From Pseudomonadota bacterium (GTDB lineage Bacteria; Pseudomonadota; Gammaproteobacteria; Steroidobacterales; Steroidobacteraceae), in assembly GCA_023457495.1 (NCBI GenBank), contig JAEWLQ010000063.1, positions 1 through 64,000 on the forward strand: a stretch of 64,000 nucleotides of DNA, given 5' to 3'. The notes beneath the pieces were generated by a model. That model did no database searches, was not told where the DNA came from, and was given only the letters and a program-made list of their open reading frames with translations. Positions 37,334 through 47,845 of the stretch are shown here, piece after piece (within the stretch, counting starts at the first letter, position 1; every line of letters begins with the position of its first letter). The position numbers were made by a program, and so were the translations under genes.

Positions 37334-38194
37334 ATGAGGAGCCAGGCTCACCGGACCGTCGAAATCGACGCCCTGCGCGACGCGGGCGACGTTCGTCGTG
37401 ACGATGCCATCGCCGTCGAGGAACCCCTCGAAATCCGCCTGATGCGCGACGGCCTGCCCGAGGCCGACGAGAACGGCGGCACGGGTCGCTCGATTTCCGT
37501 GACCATGCGCACGCCGGGCCACGACGCCGAGCTCGCGGTCGGATTCCTGTACGGCGAGGGACTGCTGCGCGAACCGCGCGACGTCATCGATACCGGGTTT
37601 TGCGGGCCCACCGGCAACATCCTGCGTGTCACGGTGCGCGCCGATCTGCCGCTCGACCTTTCCCGACTGACGCGCAATTTCTATGCGACCTCGAGCTGCG
37701 GCGTCTGCGGCAAGGCGTCCATCGAGGCCGTCACCGCCAATGTCGGCACGCGCACCGTCGCCCCGGGTCCGGTAGTTAGTGAGTCGGTGCTGCGCGCGCT
37801 GCCGGACCGGCTGCGCGCGTCGCAGCGCGAGTTCGCGGAAACGGGCGGCGTCCACGCGGTGGGCTTGTTCACCGCGGCGGGCGAGCTGGTTGCGAGCCGC
37901 GAAGACGTCGGCCGTCACAACGCGATGGACAAGCTTGTCGGCGCATCCTTCATGGCGGGCGAATTGCCCTGGCGCAATCGCATCGTGTTGCTCTCGGGGC
38001 GCGCGAGCTTCGAGCTCCTGCAGAAAGCCATGATGGCCGGTGCGTCGTTGGTTGCCGCGATAGGCGCGCCTTCGACGCTCGCAGTCGAGTTGGCAGAGTC
38101 GGCGGGTATCACACTGGCCGCTTTCCTTCGCCCGGGAGGATGCAACGTGTATTGCCATCCGCACCGCGTGCGCTCGATGCGGAGCAGGTCATGA
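37334..38194 (+). CDS. fdhD: Formate dehydrogenase sulfurtransferase FdhD
   Basis: The 286-residue accessory protein transfers sulfur to the molybdenum cofactor of formate dehydrogenase. The conserved cysteine pair is in SSCGVCGKASIEA (residues about 118-123), and the C-terminal half holds SREDVGRHNAMDKLVGA and LSGRASFELLQKAMMAG. It overlaps the fdsG start by four bases (ATGA), so it is made together with its client enzyme. Confidence 0.95.
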   Translation: MRSQAHRTVEIDALRDAGDVRRDDAIAVEEPLEIRLMRDGLPEADENGGTGRSISVTMRTPGHDAELAVGFLYGEGLLREPRDVIDTGFCGPTGNILRVTVRADLPLDLSRLTRNFYATSSCGVCGKASIEAVTANVGTRTVAPGPVVSESVLRALPDRLRASQREFAETGGVHAVGLFTAAGELVASREDVGRHNAMDKLVGASFMAGELPWRNRIVLLSGRASFELLQKAMMAGASLVAAIGAPSTLAVELAESAGITLAAFLRPGGCNVYCHPHRVRSMRSRS

Positions 38195-38693
38195 CGATCG
38201 ACAACGAGCCGGTCAGCCCTCGCCACGTCAGCGACGCGGTGAAAGGCAGCGTCGCGAACGCGGTGAAGCGTTTCGCCGCGGAGCCGGGTCCGCTGCTCGA
38301 AATCCTGCATGCGGTGCAGGAGGAGCTCGGTTGCGTGCCGGCCGAGGCCGTGCCGCTCATCGCCGATGCGCTGAATCTTTCGCGCGCCGAAGTGCACGGC
38401 GTCGTGAGTTTCTATCACCACTTCCGCGAGCGCGCGTCCGGGCGCTACGTCGTGCAGGTGTGCCGCGCCGAAGCCTGCCAGTCGATGAATTCGGAAGCGG
38501 TGGAGCGTCGCGCCCGCGAGCTGCTGGGCCTCGATTTCGGCCAGACCAGCGCGGATGGCCGTGTCACGCTCGAGGCCGTGTATTGCCTGGGCAACTGCGC
38601 CTGCGCGCCGTCGCTCATGGTCAATGGCGAATTGCACGGGCGCGTAACGCCCGAGCGCGTGGGCGAACTCGCACGTGAATGGGGAGTGCCGAC

Positions 38694-38697
<4 letters not shown>
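38191..38697 (+). CDS. fdsG: NAD-dependent formate dehydrogenase gamma subunit
   Basis: The 168-residue NuoE-like protein carries one [2Fe-2S] cluster. Cysteines are in QVCRAEACQS and in YCLGNCACAPS, with family text EVHGVVSFYHHFRE before them. The ATG at 38191 overlaps the fdhD stop, and its own stop overlaps the GTG of fdsB. It passes electrons between the FdsA and FdsB subunits. Confidence 0.93.
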
Positions 38698-40313
<1,616 letters not shown>

Positions 40314-40322
40314 GCCCCTGAC

Positions 40323-43175
40323 ATGTACGCCAAGGACTACCACGATCTCGGAACCCCCGCCGCGCAGGGCGAGCCGGTCACCCTCGAGATTGACGGCGCG
40401 ACCGTCACGGTGCCGGCGGGGACATCCATCATGCGCGCGGCGGCGCTCGCCGACGCCGATATCCCGAAGCTGTGCGCCACGGACACCCTGAAGCATTTCG
40501 GCTCCTGCCGCGTGTGCCTGGTCGAGATCGAGGGCCGCAAGGGTTTTCCGGCGTCCTGCACGACCGAAGTCGCCGCCGGCATGAAGGTGCGCACGCACAG
40601 CGACGCCTTGCAGAAGATGCGACGCGGCGTGCTCGAGCTGTATGTCTCCGAGCATCCGATGGGCAGTTGCCCGGACTCGAGCCGCTGTGAGCTCGAACAT
40701 CTCGCGCACGAACACGGCATCGGCGAATCGCGGTATGCCGCGGAAAGCACCACCCGTGACGTGCACACACCGAAGCCCGTCGATGCCAGCAATCCGTACT
40801 TCCGTTTCGACAACGACCTGTGCATCGTCTGTTCGCGCTGCGTGCGCGCCTGCGAGGAGCAGCAGGGTACCTTCGCGCTGACCATCGAAGGGCGCGGTTT
40901 GGAATCGCGCGTCGCGGCGTCGCAGCAGCAGCCGTTCCTCGAATCAGAATGTGTTTCCTGCGGCGCCTGCGTCGAGGCCTGCCCGACCGGCGCGCTCATG
41001 GAGAAGTCCGTACTCACCGCGGGCTTGCCGCAGCAGGCGATCACCACGACCTGTGCGTATTGCGGCGTGGGTTGTTCGCTGGTGGCGGAGGTCACCGACG
41101 GTGCGGTCGCCCGCATGGTGCCGAACCGCGACGGCCGCGCGAACCAGGGTCACGCCTGCGTGAAGGGCCGCTTCGCCTACGGCTACGCAACGCACGCGGA
41201 TCGCGTCACGAAGCCGCTCATCCGCAAGAGCATCCAGGACGAATGGACCGAGGTGAGCTGGGACGAGGCCATCAACTACGCCGCCAGCGAGTTCAAGCGC
41301 ATCCAGGCGAAATACGGCCGCGACTCGATCGGTGGCATCACCTCGTCGCGTTGCACGAACGAGGAGACCTTCCTCGTGCAGAAGCTGGTGCGCGCCGCCT
41401 TCGGCACCAACAACGTCGACACCTGCGCGCGCGTGTGCCATTCACCCACGGGCTACGGGCTCAAGCACACACTCGGGGAGTCCGCAGGCACGCAGGAATT
41501 CGTGTCGGTGCAGCACGCCGACGTCATCATGGTGATCGGCGCGAGCCCGACCGAGGCCCACCCGGTGTTCGCCTCGCAGATGAAGCGCCGCCTGCGCGCG
41601 GGCGCGAAGCTCATCGTCGTCGATCCGCGCGAAATTCCGCTGGTGCGCTCGGCGCACATCGAAGCGGACTATCACCTGCGGCTGCTGCCCGGCACCAACG
41701 TCGCCGTCATCAATGCGCTGGCGCACGTGATCGTCACCGAAGGTCTGACGAGAGAGGATTACATCGCCGAGCGTTGCGAGCGCGACTCGTACGAGAAATG
41801 GAAGAAGTTCGTCGCCGATCCGGCGAACTCTCCCGAGGCGATGGAAAAGGTCACGGGCGTGCCGGCCGCGCTGGTGCGCGGCGCCGCGCGCCTGTATGGC
41901 TGCGGGCCGAACAGCGCTATCTACTACGGCCTGGGCGTCACCGAGCACAGCCAGGGCAGCACCATGGTCATGGGCATCGCGAACCTCGCGATGGCCACCG
42001 GCAACCTCGGCCGCGAAGGCGTGGGCGTCTCGCCGCTGCGCGGCCAGAACAACGTGCCGGGCTCGTGCGACATGGGTTCGTTCCCGCACGAGTTCTCCGG
42101 TTATCGCCATGTGTCCGACGACGCGACACGCGCGTTGTTCGAGTCGATGTGGAACGTGCGGCTCAATGCCGAGCAGGGTCTGCGCATCCCGAACATGTTC
42201 GAGGCCGCGCTCGACGGCAGCTTCAAGGGCATGTACATCCAGGGCGAGGACATGGCGCAGTCCGATCCCAACACCTCGCACGTGACAGCGGCGTTGTCTG
42301 CGCTCGAGTGCCTGGTGATCCAGGACATCTTCCACAACGAGACGGCGCGCTTCGCGCACGTGTTCCTGCCGGGTTCGTCGTTCCTCGAGAAGGACGGCAC
42401 GTTCACCAACGCGGAGCGGCGCATCTCGCGCGTGCGCAAGGTCATCGAACCTCTCGCCGGCTTTGCCGACTGGGAGGTGACCGTGAAACTTTCGAATGCG
42501 CTCGGCTATCCCATGCGCTACTCGCATCCTTCGCAGATCATGGACGAGATCGCGGCGCTGACGCCGACCTTCACCGGCGTGAGCTACGAGAAACTCGACG
42601 AGCTCGGTTCCATCCAGTGGCCCTGCAACCAGGCGGCGCCCGCCGGCACGCCGACGATGCACGTGGGCCAGTTCGTGCGCGGCAAGGGCAAGTTCTACGT
42701 CACGGCGTACGTGCCCACCAACGAACGCACGTCCTCGAAATTTCCGTTGCTGCTCACGACGGGGCGCGTGTTGACGCAGTACAACGTGGGCGCGCAGACC
42801 CGCCGCACCCACAATCTCGCCTGGCACAGCGAGGATCGCTTCGAGATGCATCCGCACGACGCCGAGGCGCGCGGCATCGAAAACGGCGATTGGGTCGGGG
42901 TAAGCAGCCGCGCCGGAGACACGGTGCTGCGGGTCGAGATCACGGACCGCGTGGCGCCGGGCGTGGTCTACACCACCTTCCATTTCCCGGAGTCGGGCGC
43001 GAACCTCATCACCACCGAGAATTCGGACTGGGCCACCAACTGTCCCGAGTACAAGGTGACCGCGGTCCAGGTAGTCAGGGTGGCGCAACCCGCGGCCTGG
43101 CAGCTGCGCCGGCAGGCGGAATTGTCCGCGCCGAAGCGCCGCAAACAGTTCGAGGACGCGCCGGTCGGCGGCTGA
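40323..43175 (+). CDS. fdsA: Formate dehydrogenase alpha (catalytic molybdenum) subunit
   Basis: The 950-residue catalytic subunit oxidises formate to CO2. Domains in order are an N-terminal [2Fe-2S] ferredoxin region (KHFGSCRVCLVEIEGRKGF), a His-Cys3 cluster segment (SEHPMGSCPDSSRCELEHL), and two [4Fe-4S] motifs (CIVCSRCVRACEEQQG; CVSCGACVEACPTGAL). The bis-MGD domain then opens with CAYCGVGCSLVAE. The active-site residue is Cys, not selenocysteine, in DTCARVCHSPTGYG. It is the soluble, NAD-linked Fds type, so it should be cytoplasmic. Confidence 0.95.
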   Translation: MYAKDYHDLGTPAAQGEPVTLEIDGATVTVPAGTSIMRAAALADADIPKLCATDTLKHFGSCRVCLVEIEGRKGFPASCTTEVAAGMKVRTHSDALQKMRRGVLELYVSEHPMGSCPDSSRCELEHLAHEHGIGESRYAAESTTRDVHTPKPVDASNPYFRFDNDLCIVCSRCVRACEEQQGTFALTIEGRGLESRVAASQQQPFLESECVSCGACVEACPTGALMEKSVLTAGLPQQAITTTCAYCGVGCSLVAEVTDGAVARMVPNRDGRANQGHACVKGRFAYGYATHADRVTKPLIRKSIQDEWTEVSWDEAINYAASEFKRIQAKYGRDSIGGITSSRCTNEETFLVQKLVRAAFGTNNVDTCARVCHSPTGYGLKHTLGESAGTQEFVSVQHADVIMVIGASPTEAHPVFASQMKRRLRAGAKLIVVDPREIPLVRSAHIEADYHLRLLPGTNVAVINALAHVIVTEGLTREDYIAERCERDSYEKWKKFVADPANSPEAMEKVTGVPAALVRGAARLYGCGPNSAIYYGLGVTEHSQGSTMVMGIANLAMATGNLGREGVGVSPLRGQNNVPGSCDMGSFPHEFSGYRHVSDDATRALFESMWNVRLNAEQGLRIPNMFEAALDGSFKGMYIQGEDMAQSDPNTSHVTAALSALECLVIQDIFHNETARFAHVFLPGSSFLEKDGTFTNAERRISRVRKVIEPLAGFADWEVTVKLSNALGYPMRYSHPSQIMDEIAALTPTFTGVSYEKLDELGSIQWPCNQAAPAGTPTMHVGQFVRGKGKFYVTAYVPTNERTSSKFPLLLTTGRVLTQYNVGAQTRRTHNLAWHSEDRFEMHPHDAEARGIENGDWVGVSSRAGDTVLRVEITDRVAPGVVYTTFHFPESGANLITTENSDWATNCPEYKVTAVQVVRVAQPAAWQLRRQAELSAPKRRKQFEDAPVGG

Positions 43176-43179
43176 AATC

Positions 43180-43410
43180 GTGGATATTCAACGCCTCGTG
43201 GCCATGGCCAACGACATCGCCGCATTTTTCGATTCCGAACCTGACAAGGCGGTCGCGGCCGAGGGCGTGCGCTTCCACCTGTCACGATTCTGGGAGCAGC
43301 GCATGCGCCGCGCGATCATCGCGCACGTGGCCGACGGCGGCGCGGGCCTGACACCCACCGCGCGCAGCGCGGTCGAAATGCTCGCCAATAGCGCGAATCA
43401 ATCGAACTGA
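43180..43410 (+). CDS. fdsD: Formate dehydrogenase delta subunit
   Basis: The 76-residue protein (GTG start) matches FdsD: IQRLVAMANDIAAFFDSEPD, then HLSRFWEQRMRRAIIAH. FdsD proteins are small and assist assembly or stability of the FdsABG complex. It begins 4 bases after the fdsA stop and closes the fdhD-fdsGBAD operon. Confidence 0.9.
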   Translation: MDIQRLVAMANDIAAFFDSEPDKAVAAEGVRFHLSRFWEQRMRRAIIAHVADGGAGLTPTARSAVEMLANSANQSN

Positions 43411-43458
43411 GCACTGCCGCTCTCGAAACCCGGAGCGCGGCCTGCCAGTATTGATTCC

Positions 43459-44343
43459 ATGAGTTCGAATCTCGCGGCCAAGATCGCCGCCAATCAGTTC
43501 GTCGTGACCGGTGAGCTCACGCCGCCGAAAGGCACGGATCTCACCCGATTGTTCGAAACCGCGGACCTGCTGCGCGATTCCGTCGACGCCATCAATATCA
43601 CCGAATCGCCGCGCGCGCGCATGGCGATGGATCCGCGCGCCGTAGCCAGTCTGCTGCTGGAGCGCGGCATCGAGACGATCGTCCAGGTGACCAGCCGCGA
43701 CCGCAACCGCATCGCCGTGCAATCGGACTTGCTCGGCGCCGCCGCCCTGGGTCTCAGGAACTTCGTTTTCATGGGTGGCGATTCGCCCGCGGGCGGCGAT
43801 CATCCGGATGCCAAGCCGGTGTTCGATCTCACGGCCTCGGGACTGCTCGCCGCGGCCGAAGCCTTGCGCAATGGCCGCGACGCGGCCGGCAATGCGCTGC
43901 TCGGCACGCCGGATCTGTTCCTCGGGGCGACCGCCAATCCCGGCGCGAAGAACTTCGAGGCGGAGGTCGAGAACACCCGCCGCAAGATCGACGCGGGCGC
44001 GAAGCTGCTGCAGACCCAGGCTATCTACCACGTGGATCAGCTCGCGCGGTTCATCGACGCGGTCCGGCCCGATGGGGTGGCCGTGCTCGCCGGCATCATT
44101 CCGCTCAAGTCGGAGAAGAGTGGTCCGTGGCTCAATGCGAACCTGCCGGGCGTCGTCGTGCCTCCCGACATGCTCGCGGCCATGGAGGAGGCGGCGCGCG
44201 CGGGAAAAACACGTGAGCGCGGCATCGAGCTCGCGGCCGGCGTGGTGCGCGACATGAAGGCACTCTGTTCGGGCGTGCACATCATGGCCATCGGCTGGGA
44301 AGCCGAAGTCGCGAAGATTCTCGAGACCGCCGGGATACGCTGA
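43459..44343 (+). CDS. metF: Methylenetetrahydrofolate reductase
   Basis: The 294-residue flavin-dependent TIM-barrel enzyme has a start typical of MTHFRs (VVTGELTPPKGTDLTRLFET), the INITESPRARM segment, a flavin-site region LRNFVFMGGDSPAGGDHPDA and TQAIYHVDQLARFIDAVRPD. It is more canonical than the protein at 31641. It lies 48 bases after fdsD, so it is likely coexpressed with formate oxidation, as in methyl-THF disposal during aromatic O-demethylation; a biosynthetic methionine role is the alternative. Confidence 0.9.
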   Translation: MSSNLAAKIAANQFVVTGELTPPKGTDLTRLFETADLLRDSVDAINITESPRARMAMDPRAVASLLLERGIETIVQVTSRDRNRIAVQSDLLGAAALGLRNFVFMGGDSPAGGDHPDAKPVFDLTASGLLAAAEALRNGRDAAGNALLGTPDLFLGATANPGAKNFEAEVENTRRKIDAGAKLLQTQAIYHVDQLARFIDAVRPDGVAVLAGIIPLKSEKSGPWLNANLPGVVVPPDMLAAMEEAARAGKTRERGIELAAGVVRDMKALCSGVHIMAIGWEAEVAKILETAGIR

Positions 44344-44347
44344 AGCG

Positions 44348-44758
44348 TCAGGAACCCTTCGAGCGCAGCTGCTCGAACCGCCTTTCATCGAAACCGCGCA
44401 TGGGTTCGCCGTACACGAACAGGTAGGGCACACCCCGGCCGCCGCGATCACGGAATTCGCGGCGCGATGCCTCGTCGTTTTCGACGTCCTTCTCGAGGTA
44501 AGCGATACCGCGCGCATCCATGTAGGCCTTCGCTTCCTTGCAGTAGGCACACACGGTGGTCGTATAGATTTCGATGTCGGCGTGTTGCCCCGCGCGACTC
44601 GGCGGCGGTTCCGGCGCGGTGAAGCGCTGCCAGCCGAAGTACAGGCCCGCGAAAATGGCGGCGAACTTGAGCAAACGACCCATGTCGCCCTTGTAACCGC
44701 GAGGTGCCGGAATTTCCGTGACCTGGGTCGCGCCGCCGCGGGTGGGGCGGCTGCTCAT
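44348..44758 (-). CDS. Membrane-anchored glutaredoxin-like protein
   Basis: The protein is up to 136 residues long, with one N-terminal hydrophobic helix (LLKFAAIFAGLYFGWQRF) followed by a glutaredoxin fold. The redox motif is VCAYCKEAKAYM, and the cis-Pro region is GRGVPYLFVYG. A start at 44683 (MGRLLKF), preceded by AAGGGCG, is an equally plausible beginning and would give 111 residues. The Cys-x2-Cys motif predicts thiol-disulfide exchange. It converges with metF 4 bases away. Confidence 0.82.
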   Translation of the reverse strand: MSSRPTRGGATQVTEIPAPRGYKGDMGRLLKFAAIFAGLYFGWQRFTAPEPPPSRAGQHADIEIYTTTVCAYCKEAKAYMDARGIAYLEKDVENDEASRREFRDRGGRGVPYLFVYGEPMRGFDERRFEQLRSKGS

Positions 44759-44766
44759 GACAGAAG

Positions 44767-45093
44767 TTAGAGGATGTCGTCTTCGCCGGCGACGCCGCCT
44801 TCGTCTTCCCAGCGGTTCACTTCCCAGACTTCCGCGCGGCTGAATTTCAGGCGCGCCCCGGCACCGCCGCCGTTTTCCGCGATGAACACCACGCCCGCCG
44901 CCTCCAGCGCCGCGCGCAGCCGCCGTCGCGTGGTCTCATCCGGCGAGCGAAAGCGTTTCTCGAAGTCCGCGATCGTCTGCGCATCGATCGAGGCCGCCTG
45001 GGAAAGCTGCGCCTGCGACCACTCGATGAGCGCGCGGGCGGCGCGACACTGCGCGGCGGTGAGCGCGGTGGGCGGAGGAATCGGGGTTGACAT
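44767..45093 (-). CDS. Small helix-turn-helix (XRE-like) protein
   Basis: The 108-residue protein has a helix-turn-helix in its first 70 residues (ARALIEWSQAQLSQAASIDA, QTIADFEKRFRSPDETTRRR, LRAALEAAGVVFIAENGGG). This pattern is shared with small XRE-type regulators. The acidic C-terminus (EDEGGVAGEDDIL) is distinct. It lies 8 bases upstream of the glutaredoxin gene and is probably cotranscribed with it. Its target is unknown. Confidence 0.78.
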   Translation of the reverse strand: MSTPIPPPTALTAAQCRAARALIEWSQAQLSQAASIDAQTIADFEKRFRSPDETTRRRLRAALEAAGVVFIAENGGGAGARLKFSRAEVWEVNRWEDEGGVAGEDDIL

Positions 45094-45232
45094 GAGGTGA
45101 GCGTACTACGGCGCGTATCCCTCACGCAGCACCCGGTGGCCCGATGGACACACCGGGCGATCGCAGATAGTGACCGCGCGTCGATTGCGTTATAACCGAC
45201 GCATCCCTTCGTGCCTGCAGCAGGAGAAGTTC

Positions 45233-45589
45233 ATGCCTGTTCCATGGATTGCCGTTGGCACCCTCGTGCTCAGCAATCTCGACAAGATCATGGCGGTGGT
45301 GAAGCCCGCGTTCACGAGCAAACCGATCGAAGTGCCGCCGAACCAGCCCGACCTCGCGAGGCAATCGGAGCTGCTGAACCGGCAGATCGCGGAGTTGCAG
45401 ACGGCGGCATCGGCGCAGGCCGAGCAGATCCGCAATCTCGCCGCGCAGGTCAAGGAAGTCGTCGCGGCGCTCGAAGAGTATTCCGCGGCCGCCGCTGCGC
45501 ATCGCACCGTGACGCGCCGGCTATCCTACGCGGCGGTCGGCATTTCCTGTCTCGCGCTCGTCGCCGCTGTGCTGGGCGTAATGCACTGA
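45233..45589 (+). CDS. Hypothetical coiled-coil protein with C-terminal membrane helix
   Basis: The 118-residue protein begins at ATG 45233 after AGGAGAA. The centre (residues about 40-85: LLNRQIAELQTAASAQAEQI, then RNLAAQVKEVVAALEEYSAA) is heptad-like coiled coil. The last 20 residues (AAVGISCLALVAAVLGVMH) form a hydrophobic tail anchor. I do not recognise a family. It is monocistronic, with 157 gene-free bases after it. Confidence 0.65.
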   Translation: MPVPWIAVGTLVLSNLDKIMAVVKPAFTSKPIEVPPNQPDLARQSELLNRQIAELQTAASAQAEQIRNLAAQVKEVVAALEEYSAAAAAHRTVTRRLSYAAVGISCLALVAAVLGVMH

Positions 45590-45746
45590 CACGGCTGCCG
45601 CGGCACCGCCGCAGGGTGCGAGTCGGCCCGGTGGGCGATCGCGATTTCTTTCGGGTGCGCGGCCGGGCGGTGAGAGTTCACGGGTTGTCGGGATCGCGCA
45701 TCGCCCAGCGTCGAAAAAGTCCCACGAAACCCATTACAGTCTCCGG

Positions 45747-47762
45747 ATGACCCAGATTCAGGAAGGCGCGCTGCTCTGGAAACCCTCCGCGCAGCGACTC
45801 GCCCGATCTCATCTCACGAAGTACATGGCCTGGCTGGCGCAGCGCGGCCGCCCGTTCGACGATTACGAGGCGCTGTGGCGCTGGTCGGTGGAAGACCTGG
45901 AAGGTTTCTGGGGCTCCATCGTCGAATTCTGCGGCGTGCACTTTTCGACACCGCCGACGCGCATCCTCGGCCGGCGCGAGATGCCCGGCGCCGAGTGGTG
46001 CCCGGGCGGCAGGCTTAATTACGCCCAGCACGCGCTGGCGCACGAACGGCCCGGCGAAGAGGCGCTGTTGTACCTGTCGGAACGCCGTCCGCTGGCCAGC
46101 CTCTCCTGGACGGACTTCGCGCGTCAGGTGCGCGTGCTCGCGACCCGGATGCGCTCGCTCGGCATCGCGCCGGGCGACCGCGTGGTCGCCTACCTCCCCA
46201 ACGTCCCCGAAGCGATGATCGCGATGTACGCGACCGCGAGCATCGGTGCTGTCTGGTCGAGCTGCGGTCCCGATTTCGGCACGCGCGGCGTGCTCGATCG
46301 TTATTCGCAACTGCGGCCCAAGCTGCTGTTCTGCGTCGACGGCTACAGCTACGGCGGGAAGCTGTTCGACCGGCGCGCGGACATTCGCGAAATCATCGGC
46401 GCGCTGCCCTCGCTGCAGCACGTGATCTATCTACCGTACCTCGATCCCGATGACCTGACCCCCGTGCTGGAGGGCGTTGCCGAGCGCGCGATTTTCTGGG
46501 CCGATGCGCTTTCGGGACCCGATCCGGGCCGCGAGGTGTTCCAGTTCGAGCAGGTGCCGTTCGCGCATCCGCTGTTCATCCTGTTCTCTTCGGGCACCAC
46601 GGGCCTGCCGAAGGCGATCATTCATTGTCACGGCGGCATCACGCTCGAGCAGCTCAAGCTGTTCCATTTCCACATGGACATGCATGCGCGACAGCGCATG
46701 TTCTTCTTCACCAGCACGGGCTGGATGATGTGGAACTTCCTCTCGAGCTCGCTGCTGATGGACGTGGTTCCCGTGCTGTACGACGGCAATCCCGCCTGGC
46801 CGACGCCCGACCTGCTGTGGAAGATGGCCGACGACACCGGCGCGCACCTGTTCGGCGCGAGCCCTACCTACCAGAGCATCCTCGAGAAGGCGGGCATCGT
46901 CCCGAAGGATCGCTTCAAGCTCGAGCAGCTCGAGACCATCGTGCTCGCCGGATCTCCGGTCACGGCCGAGTGCCAGAACTGGTTCTACGAGAACGTGAAG
47001 CGCGACCTGTGGGCGCATTCCGGCAGCGGCGGCACCGACATCTGCTCGGGGCTCGTGGGCGGGGTAGTGAACCTGCCGAACTACGCTGGCGAGATCCAGG
47101 CCCGATCGCTGGGCGTCGCGGCGTATGCGTTCGACGACCGCGGGAACCGGCTGGTCGACGAGGTCGGGGAGCTGGTGCTCACCGAACCGATGCCCTCGAT
47201 GCCCGTGGGTTTCTGGGGCGACGAAAACCACCAGCGTTACCGCGAATCGTATTTCGACCAGTACCCGGGCGTGTGGCGCCACGGTGACTTTTTCCGGGTG
47301 AATGCGCGCGGCGGTTGTTTCGTGCTGGGTCGATCGGATGCCACGTTGAACCGCCACGGCGTGCGGATCGGCACCGCCGAGGTGTACCGGTCCTTGCAGG
47401 GCGTTCCCGAGATCGAGGACTCCCTCATCGTGAACCTGGACCTGCCGGGCGGGAAGTTCTTCATGCCGCTGTTCGTGAAGCTCAAGGGAGACGTGCCCCT
47501 CGACGAGGACATCGCGGAACGTATCCGGGCCACCATCCGCAAGGAGTACTCGCCGCGCCACGTGCCGGACCGGATCTTCCAGGTCACGGCGATCCCGTAC
47601 ACCCTGACCGGCAAGAAAATGGAGGTGCCGGTGCGCCGCATCCTCATGGGCGTTCCGGTGGAGAAGGCCGCGAACCGGGCGGCGATGGCCAACGTGGATT
47701 CGCTGGATTTCTTCATCCAGTACGTCCAAACCCAGACTGACTACCCGCGATTTCCCGCCTAA
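45747..47762 (+). CDS. Acetoacetate-CoA ligase
   Basis: The 671-residue adenylate-forming enzyme has the length typical of acetoacetyl-CoA synthetase. Motifs include the N-terminal cap YEALWRWSVEDLEGFWGSIV, the phosphate loop LFSSGTTGLPKAIIH, STGWMMWNFL, HSGSGGTDICSGLVGG, and the C-terminal lysine region PYTLTGKKMEVPVRRI. It activates acetoacetate with ATP and CoA, feeding ketone bodies or aromatic/amino-acid breakdown products into acetyl-CoA metabolism. It stands alone, without other ketone-body genes nearby. Confidence 0.92.
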   Translation: MTQIQEGALLWKPSAQRLARSHLTKYMAWLAQRGRPFDDYEALWRWSVEDLEGFWGSIVEFCGVHFSTPPTRILGRREMPGAEWCPGGRLNYAQHALAHERPGEEALLYLSERRPLASLSWTDFARQVRVLATRMRSLGIAPGDRVVAYLPNVPEAMIAMYATASIGAVWSSCGPDFGTRGVLDRYSQLRPKLLFCVDGYSYGGKLFDRRADIREIIGALPSLQHVIYLPYLDPDDLTPVLEGVAERAIFWADALSGPDPGREVFQFEQVPFAHPLFILFSSGTTGLPKAIIHCHGGITLEQLKLFHFHMDMHARQRMFFFTSTGWMMWNFLSSSLLMDVVPVLYDGNPAWPTPDLLWKMADDTGAHLFGASPTYQSILEKAGIVPKDRFKLEQLETIVLAGSPVTAECQNWFYENVKRDLWAHSGSGGTDICSGLVGGVVNLPNYAGEIQARSLGVAAYAFDDRGNRLVDEVGELVLTEPMPSMPVGFWGDENHQRYRESYFDQYPGVWRHGDFFRVNARGGCFVLGRSDATLNRHGVRIGTAEVYRSLQGVPEIEDSLIVNLDLPGGKFFMPLFVKLKGDVPLDEDIAERIRATIRKEYSPRHVPDRIFQVTAIPYTLTGKKMEVPVRRILMGVPVEKAANRAAMANVDSLDFFIQYVQTQTDYPRFPA

Positions 47763-47814
47763 CTCCCTGAAAACGTGACGAGCGCACGTTTCGGCCGCAG
47801 GTCATCGGCTATGC

Positions 47815-47828
47815 TTGACATATGTCAA
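47815..47828. promoter_or_regulatory. Perfect 14-bp palindrome before outer-membrane protein gene
   Basis: TTGACATATGTCAA is a perfect palindrome placed 17 bases before the chosen start of the outer-membrane protein and just ahead of its AGGAGG ribosome binding site. The first half is also a consensus -35 hexamer, but the distance to the start is too short for it to serve this gene that way. An operator role is more likely. Confidence 0.5.
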
Positions 47829-47845
47829 CCAGGAGGATGGTCGCA

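Noticed and set aside
40820..43351. 843-residue open frame in a second plus-strand frame over fdsA
   Set aside because: It is an Arg/Gly/His-rich shadow. The fdsA frame carries all cluster and molybdenum-site motifs.
45590..45746. Possible small gene in the gap before acetoacetate-CoA ligase
   Set aside because: There is no start with a ribosome binding site and no coding-like frame; I see nothing in this stretch.
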